Positions 47,768 to 56,689 are shown, numbered from the stretch's first letter. The stretch is DNA of 64,000 nt from Roseicella aerolata (GCF_020523605.1 NZ_JAJAQI010000012.1:79033-143032), one strand, 5' to 3'. Made by a program: numbers and translations. Notes: generated by a model from the sequence alone, not told the origin.

Positions 47768-48355
47768 ATGCCCCTCACACCGCCTGCCCCGCGCGAACTC
47801 CTGCATCTCCGCGACATCGAGCTGCGCGGCTGGAAGCGGGCGGACGGGCTCTACGACATCGAGGCGCATCTGAAGGACACCAAATCCTACGCCTTCGAGA
47901 ATGACGACCGCGGCATCATCGCGCCGGGCGAGCCGCTGCACGGCATGTGGCTGCGACTGACGGTGCGGGAGGATATGGAGATCGTGGCGGCCGAGGCCGC
48001 CTCGGACCACACGCCCTATGGCATCTGCCCCGGCGCCGCGCCGAATTTCGCCCGCCTCGCCGGGCTGAAGATCGGGCCGGGCTTCAACCGCGCGGTGGCC
48101 GAGCGCGTCGGCGGCGTGCAGGGCTGCACCCATCTGCGGGAGTTGCTGGGGCAGATGGCGACGGTCGCCTACCAGACGCTCTATCCCATCCGCGCCGCGA
48201 AGGAGCAGGAGGAGGCGGCGCGGCGCGCCGCCGCCGGGGAGCCGCCGCCGAGGAAGAAGCCTGGCCTTGTCGGCACCTGCATCGCCTATGCGCCGGACAG
48301 CCCGGTGACGCTGGCGCGCTGGCCCTGGCTGAAGGAGCCAGCGGCGGGCGAGTGA
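47768..48355 (+). CDS. DUF2889 domain protein
   Basis: A 195-residue protein matching DUF2889. Signatures are LRDIELRGWKRADGLYDIEAHLKDTK near the start, GEPLHGMWLRLTV, GICPGAAPNFARLAGLKIGPGF and VQGCTHLRELLGQMATVAYQT. The conserved Cys and His residues (GICPG, GCTHL) look like a metal or catalytic site, but the family has no known function. No signal peptide. ATG 47768 has GGAG six bases upstream. It is a single-gene unit whose downstream neighbour is convergent. Confidence 0.88.
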   Translation: MPLTPPAPRELLHLRDIELRGWKRADGLYDIEAHLKDTKSYAFENDDRGIIAPGEPLHGMWLRLTVREDMEIVAAEAASDHTPYGICPGAAPNFARLAGLKIGPGFNRAVAERVGGVQGCTHLRELLGQMATVAYQTLYPIRAAKEQEEAARRAAAGEPPPRKKPGLVGTCIAYAPDSPVTLARWPWLKEPAAGE

Positions 48356-48400
48356 GGCCCGCCGGACGGCCTTCCGGCCGGTGCCGCCGGGCCTCGCCGC

Positions 48401-49396
48401 TCAGAGGAAATCCACCGACACATGGCCGAGGGCGACATAGACCCCGGCATCCCCGAAGCCGACAATGTCGCCCCGCCCGTCGCCGTTCACGTCCCCCGCA
48501 TCCCGCGGATAGGTGTTGAAGTTGGTCCACCCGCCGGCGCCGCGGGCGAAATTGGGAATCTCGAAGGTCGGGTTCTCGAAGGTGCCGTTGGCCTTGGCGA
48601 GGGCGACATAGACCCCGGCCTCCCCGAAGCCGACGATGTCGTCCCGGCCGTCGCCGTCGATGTCCTCGACCACGCGCGGATAGAGCTCGTGGCTGGTCCA
48701 GCCGCCCGCCGCCGCGCTGCGGCCGAAGGCGCTCAGCACCAGGTTCGGATCGCCGAAGGTGCCATTGGCCCGGCCGAGGGCGACATAGACCCCGGCCTCC
48801 CCGAAGCCGACGATGTCGTCCCGGCCGTCGCCATTCACGTCGCCGACCTGGCGCGGATAGGTGTTGAAATCAGTCCAGCCGCCGGCCCCGGGCGCGAAGT
48901 TCCGCAGCACGAGATTCGCCGCCCCGAAGGAGCCGTCCGCCCTGGCGAGCGCGACATAGACCCCGGCCTGGCCGAAGCCGATGATGTCCTCCCGCCCGTC
49001 GCCGTTCACATCGCCCAGTTCGCGCGGGTAGGTATTGTCGCTGGTCCAGCCGCCGGCGTTGTAGCCGAAATTCGCCAGCACGAAGCGCACATCGCCGAAG
49101 GTGCCGTTGGCCCGGCCGAGGGCGACATAGACCCCGGCATCCCCGAAGCCGACGATGTCGTCCCGGCCGTCGCCGTTCACGTCGCCGATCTCGCGCGGGT
49201 ACCTGTCGTTGGTGGACCAGCCGCCCGCGCCGGGCGCGAAGTTCCGCAGCACGAGATTCGGGGCGGTAAAGGTCCCATCGGTCCGGCCGAGGGAGACATA
49301 GACCCCGGCCTCCCCGAAGCCGACGATGTCCTGCCGGCCATCGCCGTTCACGTCGCCCAGTTCGCGGGGATAGGTGTTGTAGCTGGTCCAGCCGCC
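48401..49396 (-). repeat. six tandem in-frame repeats of about 171 bp
   Basis: The FG-GAP gene consists of five full units (171, 171, 171, 177 and 171 bases) and a sixth of 132 bases. Stretches such as GGCGACATAGACCCCGGC and CCGAAGCCGACGATGTC recur nearly unchanged in most units, so identity persists at DNA level as well as protein level. This suggests recent duplication or gene conversion. Confidence 0.85.
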
Positions 49397-49438
49397 CGCG
49401 CTGCGGCCGTAGTTGTTCAGCGCCAGGAATACAGGCAT
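48401..49438 (-). CDS. six-repeat FG-GAP/VCBS protein, predicted beta-propeller
   Basis: A 345-residue protein built entirely of tandem repeats of 57 residues (one of 59). Each has GGW, TYPR, a calcium-loop motif such as DVNGDGRDDIVGFG, then AGVYVALGRANGTF and a final strand like NLVLRNFAPGA. Repeats lie at 49396-49226, 49225-49055, 49054-48884, 48883-48707, 48706-48536 and, without the final strand, 48535-48404. The first 14 residues (VFLALNNYGRSA) align with the missing final strand, as expected if the ends close one propeller. The loop is the FG-GAP calcium site of integrin-type propellers. No signal peptide or RTX tail is visible, so location and role are unknown. GGAGGA precedes the ATG. 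Confidence 0.85.
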   Translation of the reverse strand: MPVFLALNNYGRSAGGWTSYNTYPRELGDVNGDGRQDIVGFGEAGVYVSLGRTDGTFTAPNLVLRNFAPGAGGWSTNDRYPREIGDVNGDGRDDIVGFGDAGVYVALGRANGTFGDVRFVLANFGYNAGGWTSDNTYPRELGDVNGDGREDIIGFGQAGVYVALARADGSFGAANLVLRNFAPGAGGWTDFNTYPRQVGDVNGDGRDDIVGFGEAGVYVALGRANGTFGDPNLVLSAFGRSAAAGGWTSHELYPRVVEDIDGDGRDDIVGFGEAGVYVALAKANGTFENPTFEIPNFARGAGGWTNFNTYPRDAGDVNGDGRGDIVGFGDAGVYVALGHVSVDFL

Positions 49439-49829
49439 GCGATCCTCCTCGAATGGTCAGCGCGACACTCGAGCCGGACCCGGAACGCATCTGCGGAACG
49501 GAGCAGAGCGGCCTCGCCGCATCAGGAACGGACGGGTCAGTACATTGTATTGAACGCGTAACATGAGGTTGCGAAGGAAATCCCGAACAATCCTGCTCAG
49601 ATCAGCAATCTCGTTCTAGGCCAGCCGTCGGGAATGGCGCTCGTGGGGGGTGCAGCGGCATGGTCGGCGCGCACCCATCCAGGCTGAATGTCATCCCGGA
49701 ACGGCCGGCAGCTACTCTAGATCAGCCCCGGCGCTGAGCGGATGTATGTTGTGTCATATAAATCAATCCATCGTGCCTGACGCCGGCCGCAATGCCCCCG
49801 GGTTGCAGGGGTATCGAGGCTCCTACCGC

Positions 49830-49857
49830 GACAGGCGTTCGGAACTGAACGCCTGTC
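49830..49857. terminator. perfect hairpin downstream of anmK
   Basis: GACAGGCGTTC and GAACGCCTGTC form a perfect 11-base stem around GGAACT. It shares the GCGTTC/GAACGC core with hairpins at 33456, 40209 and 52453. It lies about 125 bases beyond the anmK stop, next to a copy of the 48-bp repeat, the same pairing as at 33394-33498. Confidence 0.6.
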
Positions 49858-49878
49858 CGCCGGTGTGCTTTGTTGTTG

Positions 49879-49925
49879 GAGCAGATTCATGCATCCGGGC
49901 GTTCACGGCCCTCCGCGATCTGCTC
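49879..49925. repeat. 48-bp dispersed palindrome-ended repeat, copy 2 (inverted)
   Basis: GAGCAGAT (49879-49886) and ATCTGCTC (49918-49925) are perfect inverted ends. Read on the minus strand, the 47 bases match copy 1 at 33396-33442 at all but about five positions. It lies 57 bases after the anmK stop. Confidence 0.8.
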
Positions 49926-49981
49926 TGGCCGCCGGCGGCACAGGGCGGGAGACCGGGTGCAGCCTGGCGGCGGTTCCGTGC

Positions 49982-51115
49982 TCAGCCCACCGGCCGCGCA
50001 ATCCGCCCGCCGGTCAGCGGCTCCGGCGCGCCGGTGGTGCCGGGGAAGGTGATGGGCAGGCCACGCAGGACGCGCGCCGCCAGCACGCCGAAGGCCTGCG
50101 CCTCCAGCGCGTCGCCGTTCCAGCCGGCGACCTCCACCGGCCGCACCGGCTGTTCCAGCGCGGCCGCCAGCGCCTTCATCATCGCCGGGTTGCGCCGCCC
50201 GCCGCCGGCCACCAGCCATTGCAGCGGCGGTTCCGGAAGGTGGCGGGAGGCGGCGGCGACGCAGACCGCGGCGAAGGCAACCAGCGTCGCCGCGCCATCC
50301 GGCGGGGAGAGCGCGCCCGCCCCCGCCTCCTTCAGGGCCCGGTCGAAATCCAGCCGGTCGAGCGATTTGGGCGGCGGCGCGGCGAGCCAGGGATGCGCCA
50401 TGAGCCGCCCCAGCACGGCGCCGTCCGGCTGGCCGGCCAGCGCCAGCAACCCGTCCCTGTCGTAGTCGGTCTGGGCATGCGTCCGCGCCCAGTCATCCAG
50501 CGGGCCGTTGGCCGGGCCGGTGTCGAAGGCGATCAGCCGGCCATGCCCCGCCTCCCCCGGCCCGATCCAGGTGACGTTGCCGACGCCGCCCAGGTTGAGC
50601 ACGGCGAGCGGCCTGGGCAGGGAGGCCGCCAGCGCCGCATGCACCACCGGCACCAGCGGCGCGCCCTGGCCGCCGGCCGCGACATCGGCGCTGCGGAAAT
50701 CATGCGCGACCGGCAGGCCGGCCTGCCGCGCCAGCCAGGCGGCGTCGCCCACCTGCCAGGTCCGCCCCGGCCGCCGCTCCCCGGGCGGGGCGGGGCGGTG
50801 CAGGATGGTCTGGCCATGGAAGCCGATGAGGTCGGCATCCTCGCCCAGGGCGCGCGCCGCCTCCGCCCGCAGCCGCTCCACCGCCTCGGCATGCCGCTCG
50901 GTCAGCCGGCGGACGCAGTCGGCGAGGAAGGGGTCGTCCGCCGCGATGTCGCCGGCCAGGTCGAGGAGGCGCCGCAGGTCGCGCCGCAGCGCGGGCTCAT
51001 AGGGCAGGGTCAGCGTCGGGCCGATCCGCCCGATCGCCTCGCCATCCGTCTCCACCCAGGCGGCATCCACCCCGTCCAGGGAGGTGCCGCTCATCAGCCC
51101 GATGGTTCTAAGCAT
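49982..51115 (-). CDS. anmK: anhydro-N-acetylmuramic acid kinase AnmK
   Basis: A 377-residue kinase that opens and phosphorylates 1,6-anhydro-MurNAc to MurNAc-6-phosphate in murein recycling. The ATP-binding N-terminus [19 protein letters not shown], then [56 protein letters not shown] and the C-terminal [12 protein letters not shown] are diagnostic. It is divergent from tyrS with 77 bases between the starts, an arrangement I recall from other alphaproteobacteria. GGAAGG lies just before the ATG. Confidence 0.97.
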   Translation of the reverse strand: MLRTIGLMSGTSLDGVDAAWVETDGEAIGRIGPTLTLPYEPALRRDLRRLLDLAGDIAADDPFLADCVRRLTERHAEAVERLRAEAARALGEDADLIGFHGQTILHRPAPPGERRPGRTWQVGDAAWLARQAGLPVAHDFRSADVAAGGQGAPLVPVVHAALAASLPRPLAVLNLGGVGNVTWIGPGEAGHGRLIAFDTGPANGPLDDWARTHAQTDYDRDGLLALAGQPDGAVLGRLMAHPWLAAPPPKSLDRLDFDRALKEAGAGALSPPDGAATLVAFAAVCVAAASRHLPEPPLQWLVAGGGRRNPAMMKALAAALEQPVRPVEVAGWNGDALEAQAFGVLAARVLRGLPITFPGTTGAPEPLTGGRIARPVG

Positions 51116-51192
51116 GCCTTCCCTGTGCTACGGGGGCGGCCCCATGCCAAGCCCAAAGCGGCCTGGGCCAGTCCGAGGATCGAGCGCGAGAG

Positions 51193-52428
51193 ATGAGCGG
51201 CCCCGAGAGCGACTTCCTGTATCAGGCGCAGGAGCGCGGCTATATCCACCAGGTCACCGACCTGGCGGCGCTGGATGCCAAGCTGAAGGCCGGGTCCGTC
51301 TCCGCCTATATCGGCTTCGACTGCACGGCGGACAGCCTGCATGTCGGCCATCTCGTCTCCATCATGATGCTGCGGCTGTTCCAGCGCACCGGGAACCGCC
51401 CGGTGGTGCTGATCGGCGGCGGCACGACCAAGGTCGGTGATCCCTCCGGCAAGGACGAGGCGCGCCAGCTCCTGACCGAGCAGGCGATCGAGGCGAACAA
51501 GGCCGGCATCCGCCGCAGCTTCGAGAATTTCCTGGTCTTCGGCGACGGCCCGCGCGACGCCATCATGCTCGACAACGCCGCCTGGCTGGACGAACTGCGC
51601 TACATACCCTTCCTGCGCGACGTGGGGCGGCACTTCTCGGTCAACCGCATGCTGACCATGGACAGCGTGCGCCTGCGGCTGGAACGCGACCAGCCGCTGA
51701 CCTTCCTCGAATTCAACTACATGCTGCTGCAGTCCTACGACTTCCTGGAGCTGCACCGGCGGCACGGCGTCGCGCTGCAGATGGGCGGCTCCGACCAGTG
51801 GGGCAACATCGTCATGGGCGCCGACCTGGTGCGGCGGATGGCGCAAGCCGAGGCCTTCGGCCTGACCACGCCGCTGCTGACCACCGCCTCCGGCGCCAAG
51901 ATGGGCAAGACCGCGGCCGGCGCGGTCTGGCTGAACCCCGACCGGCTCGCGCCCTATGACTACTGGCAGTACTGGCGCAACACCGAGGATGCCGATGTCG
52001 GCCGCTTCCTCGCGCTCTTCACCGAGCTGCCGATGCCGGAGATCCGCCGGCTCTCGGCCCTGCAGGGCGCCGAGATCAACGAGGCGAAGAAGGTGCTGGC
52101 GACCGAGGCGACGGCGCTGCTGCATGGCCGCGCCGCGGCCGAGCAGGCGGCCGAGACCGCCCGCCGCGCCTTCGAGCAGGGCGAGGCCGCCGAAACGCTG
52201 CCGAGCATCGCGCATGTCCTGCCGGCCTCCGTCGTCGATCTGCTGGCGGCGGCGAAGCTCGTTGCCAGCAAGGGCGAGGCAAGGCGACTGGTAGCGCAGA
52301 ACGGCGTCCGCCTGAACGATGCGCCGGTGACGGACCCGCTGCAGCCGGTGACGGAGGCGGATCTGCGCGACGGCGCGGCGAAGCTCTCGCTCGGCCGCAA
52401 GCGCCATGTCCTGGTGCGGGCGGGGTAG
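51193..52428 (+). CDS. tyrS: tyrosyl-tRNA synthetase
   Basis: A 411-residue class I aminoacyl-tRNA synthetase charging tRNA-Tyr. The HIGH motif is HVGH in [15 protein letters not shown] and the KMSKS motif is KMGKT in [18 protein letters not shown]. Substrate motifs include [10 protein letters not shown] and [17 protein letters not shown]. The C-terminal S4-like domain ([20 protein letters not shown] and QNGVRLND) binds the tRNA. The protein is the right length for bacterial TyrRS. The TAG stop is followed directly by TAGCGGATCGCGGA, which resembles the start of the 48-bp repeat, and then a strong hairpin. Confidence 0.97.
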   Translation: MSGPESDFLYQAQERGYIHQVTDLAALDAKLKAGSVSAYIGFDCTADSLHVGHLVSIMMLRLFQRTGNRPVVLIGGGTTKVGDPSGKDEARQLLTEQAIEANKAGIRRSFENFLVFGDGPRDAIMLDNAAWLDELRYIPFLRDVGRHFSVNRMLTMDSVRLRLERDQPLTFLEFNYMLLQSYDFLELHRRHGVALQMGGSDQWGNIVMGADLVRRMAQAEAFGLTTPLLTTASGAKMGKTAAGAVWLNPDRLAPYDYWQYWRNTEDADVGRFLALFTELPMPEIRRLSALQGAEINEAKKVLATEATALLHGRAAAEQAAETARRAFEQGEAAETLPSIAHVLPASVVDLLAAAKLVASKGEARRLVAQNGVRLNDAPVTDPLQPVTEADLRDGAAKLSLGRKRHVLVRAG

Positions 52429-52452
52429 TAGCGGATCGCGGAGAACAAGCCG

Positions 52453-52488
52453 CGGAGGATTGCGTTCAGCATGGAACGCAATCCTCCG
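52453..52488. terminator. perfect 15-bp hairpin between convergent tyrS and a kinase gene
   Basis: CGGAGGATTGCGTTC and GAACGCAATCCTCCG form a perfect 15-base stem around AGCATG. The two genes converge here (stops at 52428 and 52500), so the hairpin can serve both. It lacks a T-run. It shares the ATTGCGTTC/GAACGCAAT core with the hairpin at 33456. Confidence 0.65.
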
Positions 52489-52499
52489 TGGCCGCGGCG

Positions 52500-53930
52500 T
52501 CAGGCGCCCAGCAGATGCACCGGGGCCTGCAGCCGCGCCCGCAACCCATCGGGATCGGACCAGTCCAGCTCCACGCCCTGCCGCAGCGCCCCGAGATCGG
52601 CCTGCCGCAGCAGGCGGCTGCCGAAGCCGGTCCGCGCCGGCGGCCCCGCGACGGAGGGCCCGCCGCTCTCCCGCCAGTCCAGGGTCAGCCTGTCGCCCTC
52701 GACCTGCCATTCCAGGGCGACGTTCCCCGCCGCCGATGACAGGGCCCCATGCTTGAGGGCGTTGGTGGCCAGTTCATGCAGCAGCAGCGCCAGGCCGGGG
52801 GCTGCCCGCGGGCCGATCGCCACCTCGGGTCCGCGGATGCGGATGCGGTCGCCTGCCTCCGTTGCATAGGGCGCCAGGACCTCACGGGCCAGGACGGCAA
52901 GCGAAACCCCCTCGGGCGCGCCGAACTGGAGCGCCCCGGCCACGGCCGGCCGGACCAGGTCATGCGCGCGGGCCAGCGCGCTGACCCGCCGGGCGAGATC
53001 CTTCGCCATCTGCCGGGCATCCTCGGCCGCCGAGTTGCGGGCCGAGGCATGGACGAGGCCGAGGAAGCTCGCATAGGCATTCTTGACCCGGTGGTCGAGT
53101 TCCCGCAGCAGCATCGCCTCCGCCGTGACATCCAGGCAGGCGAGGCCGGCGGCGAAGATCCGGCCGGGGGCGTGGGCATCGGGCACGGGGTAGATGCGCA
53201 GGTCCAGCATCCGGAATGCGGCCGGCCCGGCATCCGCCCCCTGCGGCAGTTGCAGCCGGATGCTTCCCGCCGCCCCCTTGCCGCCGGCCAGGACGCGCCG
53301 GATCGGCTCTTCCAGCACCGCCCGGGACGCCGGCGCGGCCTCCCACAAGCGGCGGAGATCGGCCCCCTGCGGCAGGCCCAGCAGTTCGATCAGCGCAGGG
53401 TTGGCGCGGTCGAGGTGCAGGTCATGCCCGACCAGGCCAAGGCCGACCGGCACCGCGCCATAGAGGGCCTGCAACTCCAGGCGCTCCTGCTCCGCCGCCA
53501 GGGCCGCCGTCCGGCGGCCCGCCGCCCGCGCCAGGGCACGCCGGACCACCGCCGCGATATCGGCGAACCGCGCCGGCTTGTGCAGCAGGTCGAAGGCTCC
53601 CGCGCGCAGGGCCCGGGTCGCATCATCGAGCGAGGCATTGCCCGTCAGCAGCACCACCTCCACGGCGCGGCTGGGCAGGCCCGAGGCGAGGATCTGCTCG
53701 GCGAGGGCGATGCCGCTCAGGCCCGGCATGCGGATGTCAGTCAGGATGACGGCGATGTCCGGCTCGATCGCCAGATGCGCGAGCGCGTCCTCGGCATCGG
53801 CGGCGCTGCGGACCGGGAAGCCCAGATCCTGGAGACCGGTCGCGAGTTCCTCGCGCAGGGCGGATTCGTCATCGACGACCAGGACGGAATAGGGGCCGCC
53901 TGCGGTCGGAATGCCTGGCCGGTCTAGCAT
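52500..53930 (-). CDS. hybrid response regulator-HWE histidine kinase
   Basis: A 476-residue soluble protein. The N-terminal receiver domain (about 10-130) has the acidic pair in VLVVDDESALREEL, phospho-acceptor Asp in VILTDIRMPGLSG, Thr in VVLLTGNASL and Lys in LLHKPARFAD. A PAS-like domain (about 150-265) follows, then an HWE kinase core: His in LRELDHRVKNAYASFLGLV, N-box LLHELATNALKHGAL, WxE in LDWRESGGPSV and a glycine loop TGFGSRLL. A receiver in front of a kinase suggests it relays a signal from another kinase. ATG 53930 directly precedes the receiver; the frame continues upstream to 54014 without similarity. Confidence 0.9.
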   Translation of the reverse strand: MLDRPGIPTAGGPYSVLVVDDESALREELATGLQDLGFPVRSAADAEDALAHLAIEPDIAVILTDIRMPGLSGIALAEQILASGLPSRAVEVVLLTGNASLDDATRALRAGAFDLLHKPARFADIAAVVRRALARAAGRRTAALAAEQERLELQALYGAVPVGLGLVGHDLHLDRANPALIELLGLPQGADLRRLWEAAPASRAVLEEPIRRVLAGGKGAAGSIRLQLPQGADAGPAAFRMLDLRIYPVPDAHAPGRIFAAGLACLDVTAEAMLLRELDHRVKNAYASFLGLVHASARNSAAEDARQMAKDLARRVSALARAHDLVRPAVAGALQFGAPEGVSLAVLAREVLAPYATEAGDRIRIRGPEVAIGPRAAPGLALLLHELATNALKHGALSSAAGNVALEWQVEGDRLTLDWRESGGPSVAGPPARTGFGSRLLRQADLGALRQGVELDWSDPDGLRARLQAPVHLLGA

Positions 53931-54058
53931 CGGTCTGTTGTCTGCCGCCTTGCAGGGGGTGACGGAGAGTGTCGCGGAATGAGGGACAGGCTCCGGACCC
54001 CGACGCCAATCCACAAACGCGCAACAAAACGACTGCGCATCGTCCCGTCATTTTCTAA

Positions 54059-54096
54059 CATATACTTGATTTTCGCGTCTTGCGGCAAGTTGCCGC
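54059..54096 (-). promoter_or_regulatory. possible promoter and palindrome upstream of the hybrid kinase gene
   Basis: On the minus strand, TTGCCG (54088-54083) and TATATG (54064-54059) are separated by 18 bases and lie about 130 bases upstream of the kinase start. Each matches the sigma-70 hexamers at four of six positions. A perfect palindrome GCGGCAA G TTGCCGC (54082-54096) covers the -35 box and could be an operator. This is a weak prediction. Confidence 0.3.
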
Positions 54097-54288
54097 CCCG
54101 CGGTGACGCCCCGGGAATGATCCTGCGCGTCACCTTCGCCGTCGCCTTCCTCGGCTGCAGCGCGCGTCCAGCCCGGTCTGCAGGGCGCGGCCCGGAAGGG
54201 GGACGGGTGGTCGTCGCGCGGGCACCCGGGGCGGCAGGCGGGCCTTCCCACGGGCACGCGATCCGCCAAGGACCGGCCGGCCTGCCTG

Positions 54289-54330
54289 GAGCAGATCGCG
54301 GATGGGCGTCAGATAGGAACGCGATCCGCG
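54289..54330. repeat. degenerate copy of the 48-bp dispersed repeat, copy 3
   Basis: GAGCAGATCGCGGATGGGCG matches the left half of copy 1 almost exactly; the right half has diverged to GAACGCGATCCGCG. The inner arms CGCGGAT (54297-54303) and ATCCGCG (54324-54330) still form a hairpin. Confidence 0.6.
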
Positions 54331-54557
54331 GCAGTGACGCGCGCTGGGCGTTCCACCCCCAGGCCCGGGCCCAGCATGGACCACCGCCCGGAGGGCTCCA
54401 CCCGGGCGGCCTCCGTATCCCGGGGCGGGTCGCGGAAGAGGGGGGTGGTCGAGGCCGGGACGCAAGGCCGATGAGGCGCCGGCACGGCCTTGGCCCGGTC
54501 CGCGGCGGGTGGCGTCCAGGACTGGGGCGCCACTCCGCTGCGGCGCTTGCTTTCCGT

Positions 54558-54607
54558 GCAGATTCGGGCGTCGCGGTCGTTCAGCGGCCGCCCGCGATCC
54601 ACTCTGG
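54558..54607. repeat. degenerate inverted copy of the 48-bp dispersed repeat, copy 4
   Basis: The sequence from GCAGATTC to CGCGATCCACTCTGG follows copy 2 (49881-49927) along its whole length with scattered mismatches and about one inserted base. The inverted ends have decayed, so hairpin formation is probably lost. Confidence 0.5.
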
Positions 54608-54744
54608 CAGGGCTTGCCGCGGGGGCACCGGGCAAGGGCACCGGCCTCACCCGGCCTGTCCCTCGGGACGGGGCGTCGCGCCAGCGGCCCCGATCATGGA
54701 TCCTGCGGCGCGGGCACCGGCCCGCCGCCAGTGCGGCGCTCCTG

Positions 54745-54768
54745 CCCGGATGCGGTCGCGCATCCGGG
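54745..54768. terminator. perfect 10-bp hairpin downstream of the chemotaxis receptor gene
   Basis: CCCGGATGCG and CGCATCCGGG form a perfect stem around GTCG, 41 bases beyond the receptor stop. It is nearly the same hairpin as at 18465-18482. No T-run. Confidence 0.55.
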
Positions 54769-54809
54769 CCGTCGGTGTCACGCCGCCATCCGGCCTGGGC
54801 TGGCCTGGC

Positions 54810-56531
54810 TCAGGCCGCCCGCAGCCCGCGCACCAGCCCGTCCAGCCCGCTGCGCAGCGCCTCGCCCTGCCGCGAGACGGTCCCGGTGGCCTGGCGCAGG
54901 CCGCGCAGCGCGCCGGTCGTCTCCTCCACCCCCGCGCTGACATGCGCGATGGCGGCGGAGACGTCGTTGGTGCCCTGCGCCGCCTCGGCGACGTTGCGGG
55001 CGATCTCCCGTGTCGCCGCGCCCTGCTCCTCGACCGCCGCAGCGATGGCGGCGGAGATCTGGTCCACCTCCCCCACCACATCGGCGATGCCCTTGATGGA
55101 CTGTACCGCCTGGCCGGTCGCGGCCTGGATCGCCGCGATCTGCGCCCCGATCTCCTCGGTCGCCTTCGCGGTCTGGCTGGCCAGCGCCTTCACCTCGCTC
55201 GCCACCACGGCGAAGCCCTTGCCCGCCTCGCCGGCCCGCGCCGCCTCGATCGTCGCGTTCAGCGCCAGCAGGTTGGTCTGCCCGGCGATGTCGCCGATCA
55301 GCCGCACCACATCGCCGATCCGCTGCGCCGCCTCCGACAGGCCGGTCACCGTGCCGTCCGCCTCCCGCGCATCCTGCACCGCGCGCCGCGCCACCTGCGC
55401 CGCCTGGCTCACCTGCCGGGTGATCTCGCCGACCGAGGAGGCCAGCTCCTCCGCGGCCGCCGCCACGGTCTGCACGTTGCTCGTCGCCTCCGTCGCGCCC
55501 GCCGCGACCGAGGCGGCACGCTCCGAGGTGGAGTCCGCCGTGGCGTCGAGCTGGGTGATGCCGCTCTCCAGTTCGGTGACCGTCACTGCCAGGCTGCGCA
55601 CCACCGCGTCCAGCTCACCCTCCACCCGGTCGGCGAGGTCGCGCTGCGCCTGGCGGCGGGCCTCCTCCGCCTGCGCGCGGCTCGCCGCCGCCTCGGCTTC
55701 CAGCGCCCGGGCCCGCTGCGCGGCTTCCCGCAGCACCTCCAGCCCGCGCGCGATGGCGCCCACCTCGTCGCCGCGGCCGGTGCCCTCGGTCGGGGTGTCG
55801 ATCCGCCCCTCGGCCAGCGCCCCGGCCGTGGCGGTCAGGCGCTGCAGCGGCCCGGTGACGCCGCGCAGGATGATCAGCAGCGCGAGGCCGAGCCCGGTCA
55901 GGATGCCGGCCACGGAACCGCCGATCAGCCAGGTCCGCGCCCCCTCGGCCATGCCCTGGGCCTCCGCCTTGGTATCCTGCAGCTGACCAATGGCGCGCTG
56001 CGCCATCTCGCGCATCCGCTCATTGGCCTGGGTCATCCGCGAGGCGGCCTCCTTGGCCAGCCTGGTGGCATCATCGAGCTTGCCGGTGCGCGCCAAGGCC
56101 TCCACCCGGTCATGCACGGGCTTGTAGGCCTGGATGTCGGCCGCGACCGCCTGCAGGTCGCGCCGGTTGTCCGGCAGTTGCAGGACGGGGCGCAGTTCCT
56201 CGACCCGCTGCTCCAGCCGCTGCAGGTTGGTCCGCGCCGAGGTCTCCCAATAGCGGCGCTCCTCGGCGGTGAGTTCGAGCGGCAGGGCCTCCACGGCCCG
56301 CACCCAGCCGAGGAGATCGGCATTCGCCCGGCCCAGCGCGATGCCGCTGTCGCCGTGGCCGACCAGCTTCGCCATCTCATCCACCTGGCGGGAGAGCAGG
56401 ATCCCCGAGCCGAAGGCGATGCCGCCGGCGAGGGTGGCGAGCAGCACCACGGCGCCGAGCAGCTTCGGCGCGAGGCCAAGCCCCCTGGTGGCGCGGGCTG
56501 GGTGAGCAAGCGAGGTCGTATCCAATGACAT
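54810..56531 (-). CDS. methyl-accepting chemotaxis protein
   Basis: A 573-residue receptor. Helix 1 ([20 protein letters not shown]) anchors the N-terminus. A periplasmic helical domain of about 150 residues follows, then helix 2 ([20 protein letters not shown], about residue 200) and a HAMP domain ([20 protein letters not shown]). The cytoplasmic signalling domain has the conserved hairpin tip in [20 protein letters not shown] and [18 protein letters not shown]. It would pass ligand signals to CheA. The C-terminus (VRGLRAA) lacks a CheR-binding pentapeptide. No che genes are in the window. GGAG lies seven bases before the ATG. Confidence 0.95.
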   Translation of the reverse strand: MSLDTTSLAHPARATRGLGLAPKLLGAVVLLATLAGGIAFGSGILLSRQVDEMAKLVGHGDSGIALGRANADLLGWVRAVEALPLELTAEERRYWETSARTNLQRLEQRVEELRPVLQLPDNRRDLQAVAADIQAYKPVHDRVEALARTGKLDDATRLAKEAASRMTQANERMREMAQRAIGQLQDTKAEAQGMAEGARTWLIGGSVAGILTGLGLALLIILRGVTGPLQRLTATAGALAEGRIDTPTEGTGRGDEVGAIARGLEVLREAAQRARALEAEAAASRAQAEEARRQAQRDLADRVEGELDAVVRSLAVTVTELESGITQLDATADSTSERAASVAAGATEATSNVQTVAAAAEELASSVGEITRQVSQAAQVARRAVQDAREADGTVTGLSEAAQRIGDVVRLIGDIAGQTNLLALNATIEAARAGEAGKGFAVVASEVKALASQTAKATEEIGAQIAAIQAATGQAVQSIKGIADVVGEVDQISAAIAAAVEEQGAATREIARNVAEAAQGTNDVSAAIAHVSAGVEETTGALRGLRQATGTVSRQGEALRSGLDGLVRGLRAA

Positions 56532-56651
56532 GGCGGGCTCCGTCCGTTGCGGTGCCCGATACAGATCCGGTTGCAGCTAAAACGCGGTGAAGATTTCCGC
56601 GCGGCGTGCATTTTTCGCGACGCCGCCCGTCCGCCATCCGCTGCAGATCTC

Positions 56652-56689
56652 TGATTACAATACGGATTCAATGTAAATCACTGGTTACA
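56652..56689 (-). promoter_or_regulatory. AT-rich repeat cluster upstream of the chemotaxis receptor gene
   Basis: TGATTACA (56652-56659) and TGTAAATCA (56672-56680) form an imperfect inverted repeat, and a third related site TGGTTACA follows at 56682-56689. The cluster lies about 120-160 bases before the receptor start in unusually AT-rich DNA. It could be an operator for a dimeric regulator or part of the promoter; the regulator is unknown. Confidence 0.35.

Larger units (their letters stand above)
49439..49981. other. 543-base intergenic region with AT-rich patches and two repeat hairpins
   Basis: No gene is recognised between the FG-GAP gene start and the anmK end. The part near 49540-49580 (CATTGTATTGAACGCG) and near 49745-49775 (GTGTCATATAAATCAATCC) is AT-rich for this genome and may include the FG-GAP promoter, which would read leftwards. 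The part nearest anmK holds a perfect hairpin (49830-49857) and a copy of the 48-bp repeat (49879-49925). Confidence 0.5.
53931..54809. other. 879-base intergenic region with several repeat copies and no accepted gene
   Basis: This is the longest gene-free stretch. Plus-strand frames are open for long distances but are compositional shadows of the opposite-strand receptor gene and GC-rich filler. It holds an AT-rich promoter-like patch near 54040-54090, degenerate copies of the 48-bp repeat at 54289-54330 and 54558-54607, and a hairpin at 54745-54768. It looks like an accumulation site for dispersed palindromes. Confidence 0.55.

Noticed and set aside
48401..49438. Regular direct repeats that could suggest a CRISPR array
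   Set aside because: Units are about 171 bp, in frame, and encode FG-GAP repeats; there are no short repeats with unique spacers and no cas genes.
53979..56528. 849-codon plus-strand frame covering an intergenic region and the chemotaxis receptor gene
   Set aside because: Most of it is antisense to the receptor. The first part begins with a signal-peptide-like stretch but continues as low-complexity Arg/Gly/Pro sequence.
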